Notes under the pieces: model-generated
The model's database searches: none
The model's input: the letters and a program-made list of their open reading frames with translations, nothing else
What the model was told of the DNA's origin: nothing
Made by a program: the position numbers and the translations under genes
Part shown: piece by piece, positions 5,891 through 6,764 of the stretch
Numbering within the stretch: the first letter of the stretch is position 1
Layout of the letters: each line of letters begins with the position of its first letter
Source: an uncultured Ruminococcus sp.
Lineage (GTDB): Bacteria > Bacillota > Clostridia > Oscillospirales > CAG-272
Direction of reading: 5' to 3'
Assembly: GCA_902783705.1 (NCBI GenBank)
Contig: CACZSA010000303.1
Location: 1-6,764, forward strand
DNA length: 6,764 nt

Positions 5891-6764
5891 TTAATTATCG
5901 ATGATGTAGCTGAAATCCCACTCGGAGAGGATGTAGACGACGTAATCCGGATCGGCGGACTTGATCTGCGCGTAGTTGTACGTGTAGGTGAACATCGGCG
6001 AGAACACCGTCCGGTCGCTCCGCTCGATCAGCAGATCGAAGATCGACGCGCTGTACGAGTTGCGGAAGACGTAGAGGTCCGGCAGATCGGTCCGCTTCGT
6101 GTCGTAGGTCCGCCCCTCCGATACCTCGGGAACGTAGGCGGAATACGTGATCGAGTCGTCGTACTTGAACCGCTTGAAATTCTTCAGCACATCCGGAAGC
6201 TCGAAGGCCGGGTGCCGGATGAAGTTGTGCTCGTAGACCAGCCCCCCGCGGTCGACGTCGAAGTAATACGGCATGTCGCCGCGCGTGAAATAGCCCCAGT
6301 CCCAGGTGTACTCGTTGAATTCTCTCGGCTTCGCCGCCGGATAGCGGTCGGAGATGTAGTCGAAGAGCTGAACGTAGGCGATATAGGAGCCGTAATCCGT
6401 CCAGTGGCTGTCATAGTCGAAATAGAGCGGCAGGGCGTCGTTCTTGTGCTGCGCGAACGATTCCCGCACGTCGAGCACGGTCGCGCCCGCCTCGGTGAGC
6501 ACCGATTTGAGCTGATCGAAGCGGCTCTCGCCCTCGCCCGCCTGAATGGAGTCGGGAACGAGCTCCGGATAGACGGTCATCGACGCCGGGACGAGCAGAT
6601 AAATGAGCTCGCAGCCGTCCCCGGTCTTGGCGAGCTTTTCCACGCGGCCCGCCACACGGCTCCGGAGATTCTCCTTCACGGCGTCGCTCATGAGGTTGGT
6701 GTGCGTGTAGTCCGGGATCATCTTCTGATAGAAGCCCTGATTTGCGCCGCCGATCCAGACGTCC
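5891..6764 (-). CDS. AlgX/AlgJ (DHHW)-like SGNH O-acetyltransferase-type protein, N-terminus beyond window
   Basis: The frame stays open to the right edge (Asp-Val-Trp-Ile precedes the first internal Met at 6721), and no ribosome site precedes that Met, so the true start lies outside. Numbering from the Met at 6721: LIYLLVPASMTVYPELVPD (39-57) is the usual 'P, then YPE' region of AlgJ/AlgX-like proteins. YFDYDSHWTDYGSYIAY (100-116) carries the catalytic-type Asp104 and His106. VFRNSYSASIFDLL (218-231) holds Ser222 where AlgX has a GDS-type serine. PDYVVYILSEWDF (258-270) is the family C-terminal strand. Such proteins are extracellular or membrane-anchored and transfer acetyl groups to polysaccharide, usually beside an AlgI/DltB-like MBOAT acyltransferase; that gene would be upstream, beyond the window. 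The call rests on motif recall, so the substrate is unknown. Stop at 5891 is 10 bases before the SIMPL start, indicating one operon. Confidence 0.75.
   Translation of the reverse strand, partial: DVWIGGANQGFYQKMIPDYTHTNLMSDAVKENLRSRVAGRVEKLAKTGDGCELIYLLVPASMTVYPELVPDSIQAGEGESRFDQLKSVLTEAGATVLDVRESFAQHKNDALPLYFDYDSHWTDYGSYIAYVQLFDYISDRYPAAKPREFNEYTWDWGYFTRGDMPYYFDVDRGGLVYEHNFIRHPAFELPDVLKNFKRFKYDDSITYSAYVPEVSEGRTYDTKRTDLPDLYVFRNSYSASIFDLLIERSDRTVFSPMFTYTYNYAQIKSADPDYVVYILSEWDFSYIIDN

Noticed and set aside
5032..5904. Plus-strand open frame of 290 codons over the SIMPL gene
   Set aside because: It runs through the bidirectional terminator and is antisense to a clear SIMPL gene; its Arg/Gly-rich product has no recognisable feature.

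Overview
The window looks like chromosomal DNA from an uncultured, moderately high-GC member of the Firmicutes, probably a gut or rumen Clostridia. This is inferred from GC-rich genes separated by AT-rich gaps, strong GGAGG-type ribosome sites, near-consensus sigma-A promoters and a typical short lipophilic signal peptide; no phylogenetic marker is present. There are six protein genes, two of them cut by the window ends. I see no RNA gene, mobile element or CRISPR array.

Left part (1-1987, minus strand): a large secreted protein, cut at its C-terminus by the window edge. It has a signal peptide, a protease-associated (PA) domain and two F5/8 type C (discoidin-like) regions. It is driven by a perfect TTGACA-17-TATAAT promoter with an extended -10. 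Its leader carries a stem-loop, and a perfect A/T palindrome abuts the -35.

Middle part (1988-5170): a stand-alone 5'-3' flap exonuclease on the minus strand diverges from a plus-strand pair. The pair is a DUF3737 beta-helix protein followed by a MalY/PatB-family PLP enzyme, which starts at GTG inside the end of the DUF3737 gene. Both divergent promoters can be read, and a second A/T palindrome lies between them. The exonuclease mRNA begins almost directly with a strong hairpin.

Right part (5171-6764, minus strand): a short operon of an AlgX/AlgJ-like SGNH (O-acetyltransferase type) protein, whose N-terminus lies beyond the window, followed 10 bases later by a SIMPL (YggE/DUF541) protein. 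A hairpin with T-tracts on both strands separates it from the convergent MalY gene.

The parts appear functionally unrelated: surface/extracellular binding, DNA repair or replication, sulfur amino acid metabolism, and envelope polysaccharide modification. I found no convincing new multi-gene system. The most interesting points are the PA plus discoidin architecture, the regular 19-residue coils of the DUF3737 protein with its coupling to the PLP enzyme, and the paired palindromes and leader hairpins at the promoters.
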